Source: a virus
Reading direction: 5' to 3' (one strand)
DNA: 26,445 bases
IMG/VR virus record: IMGVR_UViG_3300029319_007321
Span: 1-26,445 of that record
Position 1 is the first letter of the stretch, and every line of letters begins with the position of its first letter. Below the pieces are notes generated by a model. That model searched no databases and was not told the DNA's origin. It worked only from the letters and a program-made list of their open reading frames with translations. The translations under genes and the position numbers were made by a program. Shown here piece after piece: positions 10,801 to 16,165 of the stretch.

Positions 10801-11448
10801 CACAGGAACATCGATTACTCTTCTGCGAAAAGCCCTTCCAACACCGTCTACAATCCCAGCGCCCATGGTCATCTCATCAGGCCACTGAGACGGATTGGTT
10901 TTTTCTAAAAGCTCTTGAAGCTCTTCTTCGCTTTTACCTTCATCAATAGCATTGTAGATATCAATGACTGGATTCTCTGAATGCAGCCCAAACCTAAGCT
11001 GTTGTGGGGCTTGTTCATAGAATCGTTTGACTGTGTCTAATGTTGGTCTTTCTGGAAACTCTGGAGCGAGATGACTTGGCGTAAATTGCTTTTGATAGAT
11101 GAACCGATCCGCATCGTCCTGATACCACTGATCGTCATGTCCAGGCCGCGACAACCTCATTTCATCAATTCGAGCGCTTCTTAGCTCAGACTCAAGGACG
11201 GCAAATTCATCTGCGGAAACCGCTTCCGTCGCTGGAGAATAATATTGTTCTGCTTCTTCAACAGCCGCTACATCTGCCTCTGGGTCACTGACAAACTGAT
11301 CACCAGGCACAACAAAGCCAGGTTCAGGATCATCATAAATCCCTTCCATCACTTCGTAATCAGGAGCCTGAAAGTAATCATATGCCCTTTCTCGAGGCAC
11401 GGTTTCAAACCCTTCGATGAGGTCAATGTCGTCCTGTTCTTCAGCCAA
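1813..11448 (-). CDS. Giant virion-associated multidomain protein with zincin metallopeptidase motif (3211 aa)
   Basis: A single uninterrupted 3211-codon frame starting at TTG 11448 (an in-frame TGA lies two codons upstream). In order: acidic N-terminus (about 1-60); Gly/Ala-rich, membrane-like stretch (about 280-360); Pro-rich linker (about 995-1060); HELTH at 1512-1516 with Glu in ELAFGEWLAD (E1559/E1564), a zincin zinc site; a segment at about 1855-1910 with YIETGKAP that resembles the tail of zincin modules in large phage polyvalent proteins but has no HExxH of its own; Gly-rich hydrophobic stretch (about 2690-2730); and a C-terminal region with DNYWR (about 2853) and GYDYAALTKFEKAYARR (about 2876-2895), which I recall from other giant phage proteins. 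It occupies the position of T7 gp16, the last internal virion protein before the fibers, so packaging in the head and injection with DNA is likely. No lytic transglycosylase motif was found. It could instead be an antirestriction-type (DarB-like) factor. Confidence 0.85.
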   Translation of the reverse strand: MAEEQDDIDLIEGFETVPRERAYDYFQAPDYEVMEGIYDDPEPGFVVPGDQFVSDPEADVAAVEEAEQYYSPATEAVSADEFAVLESELRSARIDEMRLSRPGHDDQWYQDDADRFIYQKQFTPSHLAPEFPERPTLDTVKRFYEQAPQQLRFGLHSENPVIDIYNAIDEGKSEEELQELLEKTNPSQWPDEMTMGAGIVDGVGRAFRRRVIDVPVGADTPGYEQRFQMRRDVQKEIQDIIDNEGFGSATSAVWNYGRPMSVEEATRAGMTFDDQATAKELAFFTTAGAVGGTAVATKNLGYLLPRAGTLGRTAGGLRSAVAGARVGVRAGGLNPVGMTVGAFIGGAIGYGAGKLWGKVDASEFFRPTPLFRQDANDDGYFFAVPAGLVNLSSRTQTLMGLSDSVWVPALANNEEDAERMRDMLAASRPSESWSQIVTAYKAEKRAGATEEELRERLRPDILQMVRNVSWNDLPSSAKYRDHLDLEAALQYAKENPDKGDSSSPRFTFEYFIAQANDRAFNPSPDAVYYPQLGRQQTLNEKNLQSLLESLPIGQILENVPEIIASNDQNGAIPSIDSFIDGVIIGAGETVEAMRATGGDTTEDVATGFAELMLKQEVDSNGQIRYVENTPGKLFRVASAIPELYNEMRLPFDLPLTPASRDFRYGLGIRDPDTGFLARVLGNVATGEVGLTRHITDEMLARGVDRQSSTYRLWATTGVLADTLVAWERPIFAGVGMPVRGGLRGAAAARQFKGTPYRSKAIIAAISPGFYQFKNNVDLNVNRGVINVREALGGNKTLKGLEDLQAGKVADPEAYRSIGISEQGVLDYVIPLVKAGQSVDDALDAVPRAAKGDMYQVLNHLVEQQVRLAADRGEDIYKQIPTSMRAGVDSVLSAAGIDPTAARTILNARTIRAKLIHANATERLMNQGSPDIQVLRASDEYKEFKNRLVDALEKNGDDVEKVHSYMPYLELQAYLEAINPASRFKSEIEFFGSLLIEKSKAKKPKDPGPDSAPPTAEPAGPRPIDPDDPLPEPFETEKPADVPPDYFVDPGDPLGPFDTSAPSTKDWTFVEVPSLANGGYWRSSDIESVLTPPAQTGVTVYNHSNAYGVTSPVLPTMARPFIGRNMNPVAHASKGDNQPYMTLYSVVKPAFKSLPARMEFQIGVLARKKYGVTLDDVKDMYTSLVSEALVEFKKQLDSDPSLQFEFVDTLPSDFFNYRKIDGQDVVDKLGRLKKRLTFTAKESSKLKLQKEGKGAFATFKIKPRELARLQKQAAEAATDPDVTPPSAEVPTTFSANKKKFLSEYENVVNKMSIDDLTAKLGRSFIEILPDKSFSVRKLRLFPYVGGAFSRLLGSATLPKSNTKAGIRNRYVNLYALGKRAMDAKQYKGIDLTRLEPEDLYSLAVERFFSKEAGWKNLGTNGESVKFNSKLYSDTNYFVDAIGPVVSELTRREAQALGSGITDLDLIQTLKVRLQSRYGEGPSSKRIDQFVDKLDLSVRNHEYFRVGLVHTLVHELTHVLHLDVLSADELRKLRTAYARERDAGFTKWRRREQFKRDYDKELAFGEWLADTVSDYWISGNVQRHASFTDSEIGILRRVIRRMSALFSQVMGKTESARTTRNVEFPPEIIDLVDRLSRQAAEETSSLVGVRPRDEFFEDMKGALGPYDTIESRLDSLNSDMSVNQLTAARVPDWVSTIAAMDPDVARRVSASIAQQNGAIPGTKMFDDAVDYMISGGAEGRLFDGLTNNTRMLASETAPSPSPRSQFKIVSQRIALEDEIATGRARKRKKIVLEGEKHAKRDVMYSYQGDALYRMLVEGDIDQLFRNEGVLVRQFLSGRDFKQLIKEAQTYGRHPRLTREGEDSLISSFKTYIETGKAPGPLRGLYDQLYLNLQGYWLRFTPDRQIIANPKIRTWFDTWLAADLNVRPMATELTGKVLRNFRKVRIAEPEDITKRLEEGMVAAQNKKNEFFRIPLDTPTVRNALRITNDSTDIDVVQAFARAAGYISGEYARITSGAEKMFPLTYRSIVPLKRVKTIQRGMKSRLDSVLGGDPDYFSQKGHVVLSDEQASSMRVFLRSLSNEPLANIVPYSLLSEDVSLRSIPEKHWNLIREALLDIEAGPNSVKTHYSEAISPTLAVAAWNSLKQMSVNAGDHSRAIRNMVNRFREMFVEVNTLADVGPFQRGIIESTLRELGSVGPEMRRAAADAYKGNKDLSVQQLFLMLKDTLVNKPVKIETVKTITGKSGVQRDISSVEYIMGVRGDVTAEGNVKAQEGMLLQLQQFRQKIGTDEMEGAAAAKRNAMLTGTLTDEGYAPTADPFGEPFADVPFIDFILSERKNLQAVMERPYASHHTFPGLDEYDAWSLVTLENYEKKLRKYRQSKIEGKQPDLSEFLTRQDFDAIEEALGYIYERLERQSRLIGDQSMKIAQAMGGGQEWVSGVFAQNTRLQGEFYQMFHRGQWDKMYEVFQRKYGEVVGTETRTKRPPLADPKTAITQMIAGMRAQEIISGLTQKMVQYGIASDVRDLANDFFMGANKQASYAKVNKSLYLKRIEFYLNQEVSFRMTSTLFRRQKELITEPPEAPTAGTPQKPLMPMSEIARAKRMGAPTDFNGNVHDLEAYTKALEILNNFGFKRARGGFERRLLPDGTEVFMPDAVQKAIDEAIDRATGAGGSRSVVSYEVDTDVLGPGFSNPAVVNMLKANAGKAVDNLFTLFPIVESKIKMGVTTGIILPNPAYFTGVFMGAGFQAMQGIGPIATGRMMLNPKQTGAVVARLWKDGGFQPNAAPVINRKTGAVYSIEQVTNLAEAHGLKSSFIHAETMKDIATDLKEFQPGFWNKMRVGRWAKNWQKTLIESATALDNYWRVSVFIDGLKRGLSPDAAAAMARKTGYDYAALTKFEKAYARRTVMFYSYMRKNMDLFWDTLLTNPERILGQMRMLRGIQTAFLEDDAQIVLKDYQQGRLPVFFKNTVINTHKYSQVMFITPPLPMMDALNFYIDMYDIAKFTDEGAIRGMANRIAPWYQSLFVMATGTDIFWDKELNEYNKVPEWLVELDLALTGGSLVHGLFDIQYRPHRDPSKSAISGESENGWWHARNGKAWWIWRSLLQFPGAGRSMDTITYMDRANMGVVEGAVRGARAFRAFGNELGVLEEVPEMGTGDTMGPRTGLTEAQEFVGWLGFKPTLIPTLAEQTSRDTKMRLGELKQALSRENLSTREYD

Positions 11449-11458
11449 ACCTCACCCC
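11446..11458 (-). promoter_or_regulatory. Ribosome binding region and TTG start of the giant gene
   Basis: Read on the minus strand, GGGGTGAGG runs directly into a T and then TTG. The GGGG part sits 6 bases before the TTG, while the GAGG part is only one base away. An in-frame TGA ends two codons upstream, so TTG is the only N-terminal start, and the next in-frame Met is at residue 34 with no Shine-Dalgarno sequence noticed. A weak start codon with a crowded ribosome site would lower translation of this very long protein, which would suit a component needed in few copies per virion. Confidence 0.55.
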
Positions 11459-11459
11459 G

Positions 11460-13442
11460 CTAGTATTCTAAAGCTCGGGTACCACCGTATTTATACTCAG
11501 AGGCAATGATGTCTCCAAAGTGCTGCAACGTGTACGAGTCCCAAAGTAACGCATCGATTTGAGCCCTATGAGCCCTTTGATTGTATGGGCTCTGGCCTTG
11601 CATGTTTTGTCCCAACAAAACTGAAGCTTCTCTTCCTGCTTGAGAAATTCTACTAAGCGAGGTTTGTAGTTGCAATATCTCTGCGGGAGAAAGCTTATTT
11701 GTAATCGATGTCACTTGTTCCTTGAAGGGCATAAACCAACCTTCAACAAGAGACGAGGGTCCTTGCCCAAAGAGATTCCGGTCAACAACTCCTTGCTCAT
11801 TACGCAAAGGCCTTTCACCAGAAGAACCCCTTCTGGTTAGTATTTCGTGAGTAGGCTTATCTTTTGGAGTAGATTTGTTTTCTTCTTGGATTTGAAGTGC
11901 GCTTATGTACTCCCGCCTTGATGCGTCGTTGAACTCAGGTTGTGTTGTTTGGAAAATATCGACCATTTTTTGCAGGGCTTCTTGTACTTTTCCTTCGGAC
12001 TGGTCTGCTTCAATAAAGAAGCTGTTTGTGTAAACAGACCTTACTCCATCACGCCTCATCCCACCTCTTGCTGGAATCCCAATGTAAGAGTAGACAACAT
12101 TAGCAGGAGCGCCCTGAAGACCATGTCTTACACCCCCAAAGCCTTGTGAACCACCATCTATGTGGCGAAAGTGTCCGCCTCTTCTGTTATAGTCATAGCC
12201 AAGTCCTTCAATTCGGCGCTGCCATGCACGACCGGATGGGTTTTGACCTGCTTGACCAACCCTTGCTTGGTAGTAACCTGATGGTACATCCCTTGGTGAT
12301 CCTTGATAAGCCCGAACGAAAATCAATGGAGCAAAGCCTAAGTCTTCTACAGTTTCAATAGGCAAAGCGTTTGCGGCTCTGCCTTCCTCAAAGGAAACAC
12401 CCCTTTGTCTCATTGAGTTTTTAACGAAACCAAAGTTTTTTCCTGAACTAAAACTTTCGGGTCGAGATGTAGGATCAAATAGAAACTCAACCAACTCTTG
12501 CATTCTGCCATAGGTGTTTTCTTGAATACTGCTCGTTATAAAATTGTTCTTTAATCTATCCAACTCACCTGGAGATCTAATATCAGAACTGCCGCCTCTT
12601 GTAGCAGCGACTCCCTGAGAAAACGCTTTCCTAAGAGGGGATACAGCTTGGAGTTGATATCCAGTGTAGTCAAACATCTCGACAAAATCCTGGCCTGGAT
12701 TTACAGATGCTTCAATCTGTTTGTTCATATTAAAAAACAAGTCTCTATCAAGCCTTTGATAGCGCTCTGCAGCCAAAGCAGAAACGGGAGTGTTCTGAAA
12801 ACCAGCCCCACCAGCGAGGGTCGCTGTCACCCCCTCTAACATTCCTCGACCAGCCCGCCTTAGTGCTCCGTATGGATGACCTGGAAGTGGAACTTCATTT
12901 CCTTGATCGTCTACTACATCCGAATCAGTGTTGTACCCATAGGAATTCCAAAACGGCATAACGGTTTGTAACCAAATTCTATGACCGAAGTTTTTCTCCG
13001 ACTCAAGATCGCTGGTGTAGGTGTTTACTTCAAGCGGATTAGGGTTTGCCGTTTTGCTATCAATACTAACTGTGTTGTTAGAGGCGTTGACGATTGCGTC
13101 TGCTAAAGGCTCTAAATCTTCCTGAGATACTCCAGTTCTTGTTCCAGGGAATCCTTGCTCGCTAAACACAGGAGAAAGCTCCGCGCCAATCCCAGTCTCA
13201 ACAGCAGGCGGAGTCTCAGGCTCAGGCTCAGGCGCTTCGACAACAGGCGGAGTCTCAGGCTCAGGCGTTTCGACAACAGGCGGGGTCTCAGGCGTAGGCG
13301 GAGGCTCAGGCGTTGCGACAACAGGCGTAGGCGCAGGCGTAGGCGCAGGTTGTCTTGGCGGAGAAGGTGGCGCAGGCTCAAGAACCAGCGCGTCCATCAA
13401 AGCTTTCAAGTTTGCTCTTGTTTCTGTGTTTTCTTCTGACAT
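11460..13442 (-). CDS. Internal virion-type protein with proline-rich arm (660 aa)
   Basis: The frame is open from TTG 13514, but that start lies inside the preceding gene and has no ribosome site. I prefer ATG 13442 (MSEENTETR), two bases after the preceding stop, although its AGGA is 13 bases away and so weak. A short helical N-terminus (1-25) is followed by a Pro/Glu/Thr-rich arm (about 26-88) built of PETPPVVE-like units, then a globular region rich in aromatic and Arg/Gly residues with no family I recognise (for example FVRAYQGSP, HFRHIDGG, VVYSYIGIPARGGMRR), and a helical C-terminus rich in Gln/Ser/Leu. It ends 11 bases before the giant gene and is probably translated with it. By position it should be an ejected or internal virion protein that may partner the giant. 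No enzyme motif is evident. Confidence 0.75.
   Translation of the reverse strand: MSEENTETRANLKALMDALVLEPAPPSPPRQPAPTPAPTPVVATPEPPPTPETPPVVETPEPETPPVVEAPEPEPETPPAVETGIGAELSPVFSEQGFPGTRTGVSQEDLEPLADAIVNASNNTVSIDSKTANPNPLEVNTYTSDLESEKNFGHRIWLQTVMPFWNSYGYNTDSDVVDDQGNEVPLPGHPYGALRRAGRGMLEGVTATLAGGAGFQNTPVSALAAERYQRLDRDLFFNMNKQIEASVNPGQDFVEMFDYTGYQLQAVSPLRKAFSQGVAATRGGSSDIRSPGELDRLKNNFITSSIQENTYGRMQELVEFLFDPTSRPESFSSGKNFGFVKNSMRQRGVSFEEGRAANALPIETVEDLGFAPLIFVRAYQGSPRDVPSGYYQARVGQAGQNPSGRAWQRRIEGLGYDYNRRGGHFRHIDGGSQGFGGVRHGLQGAPANVVYSYIGIPARGGMRRDGVRSVYTNSFFIEADQSEGKVQEALQKMVDIFQTTQPEFNDASRREYISALQIQEENKSTPKDKPTHEILTRRGSSGERPLRNEQGVVDRNLFGQGPSSLVEGWFMPFKEQVTSITNKLSPAEILQLQTSLSRISQAGREASVLLGQNMQGQSPYNQRAHRAQIDALLWDSYTLQHFGDIIASEYKYGGTRALEY
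13190..13380 (-). repeat. Imperfect coding repeat encoding a Pro/Glu/Thr arm
   Basis: The plus strand shows GGCGG(A/G)GTCTCAGGC units beginning at 13207, 13246 and 13279 (39- and 33-base steps), with related GGCGTAGGC and GGCGCAGGT units at 13289-13350. Read on the minus strand they encode PETPPVVETPE-like and PTPAPTP-like peptides in frame. The array is a low-complexity spacer that could easily change length by slippage. It gives strand-shadow ORFs rich in Arg or Leu that are not genes. Confidence 0.8.
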
Positions 13443-13443
13443 T

Positions 13444-15342
13444 TTAAGAACCAAGTCCTGCCATTTGTCTTTCCGACTCGACAATCCAGTTTTGAATGGA
13501 ATCATTGAGTTCAACTAAACGTGAGTTGAGAGTATCAAAGTTGTCAGTATCTAAGGCAAGATCAACTTGATTGACAATGGTTCTTCCCGCATCACCTGCA
13601 AGCTTTGGATCCATTAGGTCAATATCGTTCCTCAACGAAACAACCTGTTGCTTGTATGCCTCTCTGTCGCCAGATGTGTACACACTGGAAAGGTTGTTGA
13701 TTTGATCATCGTATTCATACGGCAGCCAAGAAAGCTCAGACAACGTCTCTTGATTGCCAGCATCATCGAGCCTGTCTGCAAGAGCATTCGAAAACGTAGC
13801 AAAGGTTTCAGCATCATCTGGCTCATCGAATGTAATCTCTCTAAGAGAGGTCCCTAAAACCTGAGCCAGAGTGAAGCCTCTCGCGGTTTGAACTTGATCC
13901 AATTGAGTTCTTACAAAAGGATTGTCTACACTGCCTGAGAGGCTCAAAAGCCTGTCTCTAAGGTTTACCAAGTCCTCGGCTGTTTCCGCCCTTTTAGAAT
14001 CCAAAGCGACAGACCGAAGCTCGTTTTTAAAAAAGTCGAGAACATTACCGCCAAGACGGTTGGCTTCTTGCTCTCCAAGGCCCCTTCGCCTTGCGGCCAC
14101 AGCTTCTCGTCTCCACCCATCAAACACCACGCTCTCAACCGCACCAGGCTCTAACTGGCCAGTAAACGCCTCATCTAAGATTCTGCGACCTGCAGCAGGG
14201 CTTTGTTGATAGACCTTGGCAATCTCATCAATCAACCTAAGCTCAGATGTTGGTTCTTCTAAAGAAGAAATGTAAGGGTCGAATGCTTGCCCTGACAAAA
14301 TAGCAGAACGTGCTGCAGACTCTTGCCTTGAGGCAATCTGCGATCTTCTTAAGGACTTTCGCAGGCTGTCGATTCTGGTGTCGTAAACACTCACGTCCAC
14401 CGGCTTGTCCAAACCAGCGCTCAAAAGCATAGCGTCCAAATCAATCGACTGGGCTGCACCAACTCCTCCTCGAGTTGCTCGCCTCTGTCGTCGCTCGATG
14501 TCTGCGTCAGTCACCGGCCCATAGTTCTGTCGATACTCTGTCATCAGGTTTAGGCGGAGAACAGGCTTTGCGCCCACTGCATTTTCAGTAGTAAGGTCTC
14601 CAGCAGTAACGAAGCTTCCGTCTCTCAGTTGGAAAACAGGGTTTCTAAAGTCAGGCCGACCAGTGGCTTGTGCCGCAATCATGTTTGCGCCGACAATATC
14701 CCCTCTTTCAATCGCAGCTTGCTGAAGCTGTGCCGCAAGAGCCTCTCTTCTTTGAGCGTCTCCTCGACCTGTTGTTTTCGAAAGATCCTCAAAAACCGGA
14801 ATGTACTTTCTGCTTTGATCAGTCCACATGTTTTGAGCACCGGCTGGGTCGTTCAAGTACTTTTGGGTCCAACCATCAAGATTAAGCTCAGGGCGAAATT
14901 TACTACCAGTTCTTACTTCTTCAATAATCGCATTGGACTGAGGGTCTCGACGCATCGCGGCCTGATTGGCCCGCTGAATCTTCATAGATTCTGTTTCGAT
15001 TCCGCCTCTTGCTCGTATTCGAGCCTGTGCAATATCTGCCTGATTATTCTGTAAGTTCCTTGCGTTTTGACCAAGCTCGCTAAGGTAGTCTTTTACAATC
15101 TCTGCTCGATCTGAACGGTCCTGTTCAATCAAGGATGCACGGTTTGCCAAAGCCTCAGTCAAAGACTCTTGCAGCGTCTTGTGCATGATTGCGCGTGTCC
15201 TTGGATCCAGCGCCTGCAGTGCTGCTTTTCTCTTAAACCTGTACTCTTCCTGAGCGTTTGCCCAGAAAGAAGCGATGAAGCGCTCGGCCAAGCTGACATC
15301 AGGAAAAGCAATAGGACTAAAATATGGTGGGACTACGGCCAT
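13444..15342 (-). CDS. Helical internal virion-type protein (632 aa)
   Basis: ATG 15342 is preceded by GAGGT at good spacing. The protein is almost entirely predicted helix, rich in Ala, Arg, Asp, Gln and Leu, with no cysteine motif, signal peptide or enzyme signature. The first 110 residues (FKRKAALQAL, LTEALANRASL, YLSELGQNARNLQNNQADI) look like extended coiled coil. The remainder has repeated acidic-aliphatic helices such as LVNLRDRLLSLSG and LVELNDSIQNWI. Length, composition and location between the 125/809-residue proteins and the giant match what is expected of a T7 gp15-like ejection protein, but I see no sequence motif that proves it. A 50-base gap separates it from the gene upstream, and it ends two bases before the preferred start of the 660-residue gene. 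Confidence 0.75.
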   Translation of the reverse strand: MAVVPPYFSPIAFPDVSLAERFIASFWANAQEEYRFKRKAALQALDPRTRAIMHKTLQESLTEALANRASLIEQDRSDRAEIVKDYLSELGQNARNLQNNQADIAQARIRARGGIETESMKIQRANQAAMRRDPQSNAIIEEVRTGSKFRPELNLDGWTQKYLNDPAGAQNMWTDQSRKYIPVFEDLSKTTGRGDAQRREALAAQLQQAAIERGDIVGANMIAAQATGRPDFRNPVFQLRDGSFVTAGDLTTENAVGAKPVLRLNLMTEYRQNYGPVTDADIERRQRRATRGGVGAAQSIDLDAMLLSAGLDKPVDVSVYDTRIDSLRKSLRRSQIASRQESAARSAILSGQAFDPYISSLEEPTSELRLIDEIAKVYQQSPAAGRRILDEAFTGQLEPGAVESVVFDGWRREAVAARRRGLGEQEANRLGGNVLDFFKNELRSVALDSKRAETAEDLVNLRDRLLSLSGSVDNPFVRTQLDQVQTARGFTLAQVLGTSLREITFDEPDDAETFATFSNALADRLDDAGNQETLSELSWLPYEYDDQINNLSSVYTSGDREAYKQQVVSLRNDIDLMDPKLAGDAGRTIVNQVDLALDTDNFDTLNSRLVELNDSIQNWIVESERQMAGLGS

Positions 15343-15392
15343 ATGTACCTCGGTTTAGTCTGATTCTATAAGACGAGAGGGCAAATGTCTCA

Positions 15393-16163
15393 TCAAGATC
15401 CTGATATGATGTTCCAGTTGCTACCATTAGATATGATGATCACCGCATCGTATTGAGATGAGTATGTCTTTGTCGTAGCCCCGTTAATGGTCTGAGTAGC
15501 AGCCCCGTCAATCACCATGTTGTTTGCAGCTAAGGTTTTATGAAACCCCAGCATGAGACCCTGACATTTTGTAGCACTGGGAAGGGTGATGGTGACATCC
15601 CCTCCGCCAGTAGAAACATTGTAGAACGTAGCTTGAGTAGATGTGATGGCTGTGTCCGTAGCAATGACGGTGAAACCAAACTCAACAGTCCGTACCTTCA
15701 ACGAGTGTAAAAATGCACGCATACCAGGTTGAAGGGAACTGGAAGCCAGTGAAGCAGCGCGTTCGATTCGAGCAGCAAGCGCTCCTTCAATATCGTCTAT
15801 CTGTTGTTGGAATCTAAAAGAAGCGGCACCGATAGCTCGCTCGGCAAGCTGCCTTGCAGACTCAATCTTTTTCTCGAGGCTATTGACCTCTTTATTAATT
15901 CTAAAAGACAAGCTTCCTGCTGCAAGTTCAGCCAACTGTCTTGCAGAATTGATGTTGTGTTTTAACGACGCAGAAAGATTGCTTTCCGTGATTGGCTTTT
16001 TAGAAACACTGCTTCTATGCTGCAGTGTGTTGAAAGCACCCTGTTGGATGTGTTGCGCCTCAATAGAATCTGGAGTCAAAACTCTGGCTTTTACTTGATC
16101 GGCCAAGTCATCTAAAGACAGGTCTGAAACTCGTCGGTCTCTTGTGCTTCCAGGCTTTGGCAC
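15393..16163 (-). CDS. Coiled-coil fiber-like protein with C-terminal beta domain (256 aa)
   Basis: Starts at GTG 16163, two bases after the preceding stop, with AAGG about 10 bases upstream. Residues 1-70 are polar. Residues 72-100 and 101-129 are two 29-residue repeats (SARQLAE...SFR...) forming a coiled coil that fades out in a third partial copy. Residues about 160-256 form a beta domain with the pattern VTITLPSA...GLMLGFHKT..NNMVIDG...TINGATTKTY...VIIISNGSNWNII, which closely follows the C-terminal domain of many phage fiber and head-fiber proteins. A trimeric shaft plus head is likely. Its place among internal virion genes, rather than with the fibers at the left end, is unusual, so it may be a tail-tip or head fiber, or a plug at the tail exit. 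Family assignment is from motif memory. Confidence 0.72.
   Translation of the reverse strand: MPKPGSTRDRRVSDLSLDDLADQVKARVLTPDSIEAQHIQQGAFNTLQHRSSVSKKPITESNLSASLKHNINSARQLAELAAGSLSFRINKEVNSLEKKIESARQLAERAIGAASFRFQQQIDDIEGALAARIERAASLASSSLQPGMRAFLHSLKVRTVEFGFTVIATDTAITSTQATFYNVSTGGGDVTITLPSATKCQGLMLGFHKTLAANNMVIDGAATQTINGATTKTYSSQYDAVIIISNGSNWNIISGS
15777..15950 (-). repeat. Two 29-residue coiled-coil repeats within the fiber-like gene
   Basis: The two adjacent 87-base units encode NSARQLAELAAGSLSFRI... and ESARQLAERAIGAASFRF... Protein identity is clear (SARQLAE, SFR), but the DNA has drifted at many codon positions, so this is an old duplication kept by protein structure rather than a recent tandem copy. 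The unit length fits a trimeric coiled-coil shaft segment. Confidence 0.75.
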
Positions 16164-16165
16164 TA

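Noticed and set aside
13155-13439. Plus-strand ORF of Arg/Leu repeats opposite the proline-rich arm
   Set aside because: It is the antisense reading of the in-frame repeat; no ribosome site was seen and its composition is an artefact of the repeat.
11460-13442. Lysozyme or lytic transglycosylase activity among the internal virion proteins
   Set aside because: No Glu-Ser...GLMQ-type or other muralytic motif could be seen in any of them.
11460-13514. Longer 684-residue version of the proline-arm protein
   Set aside because: The first codon is a TTG inside the preceding gene without a ribosome site; ATG 13442 is the better start.
14629-15054. Longest plus-strand ORF (141 codons) and the other plus-strand frames
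   Set aside because: All lie inside clearly coding minus-strand genes, have no recognisable product and contradict the single-direction gene order.
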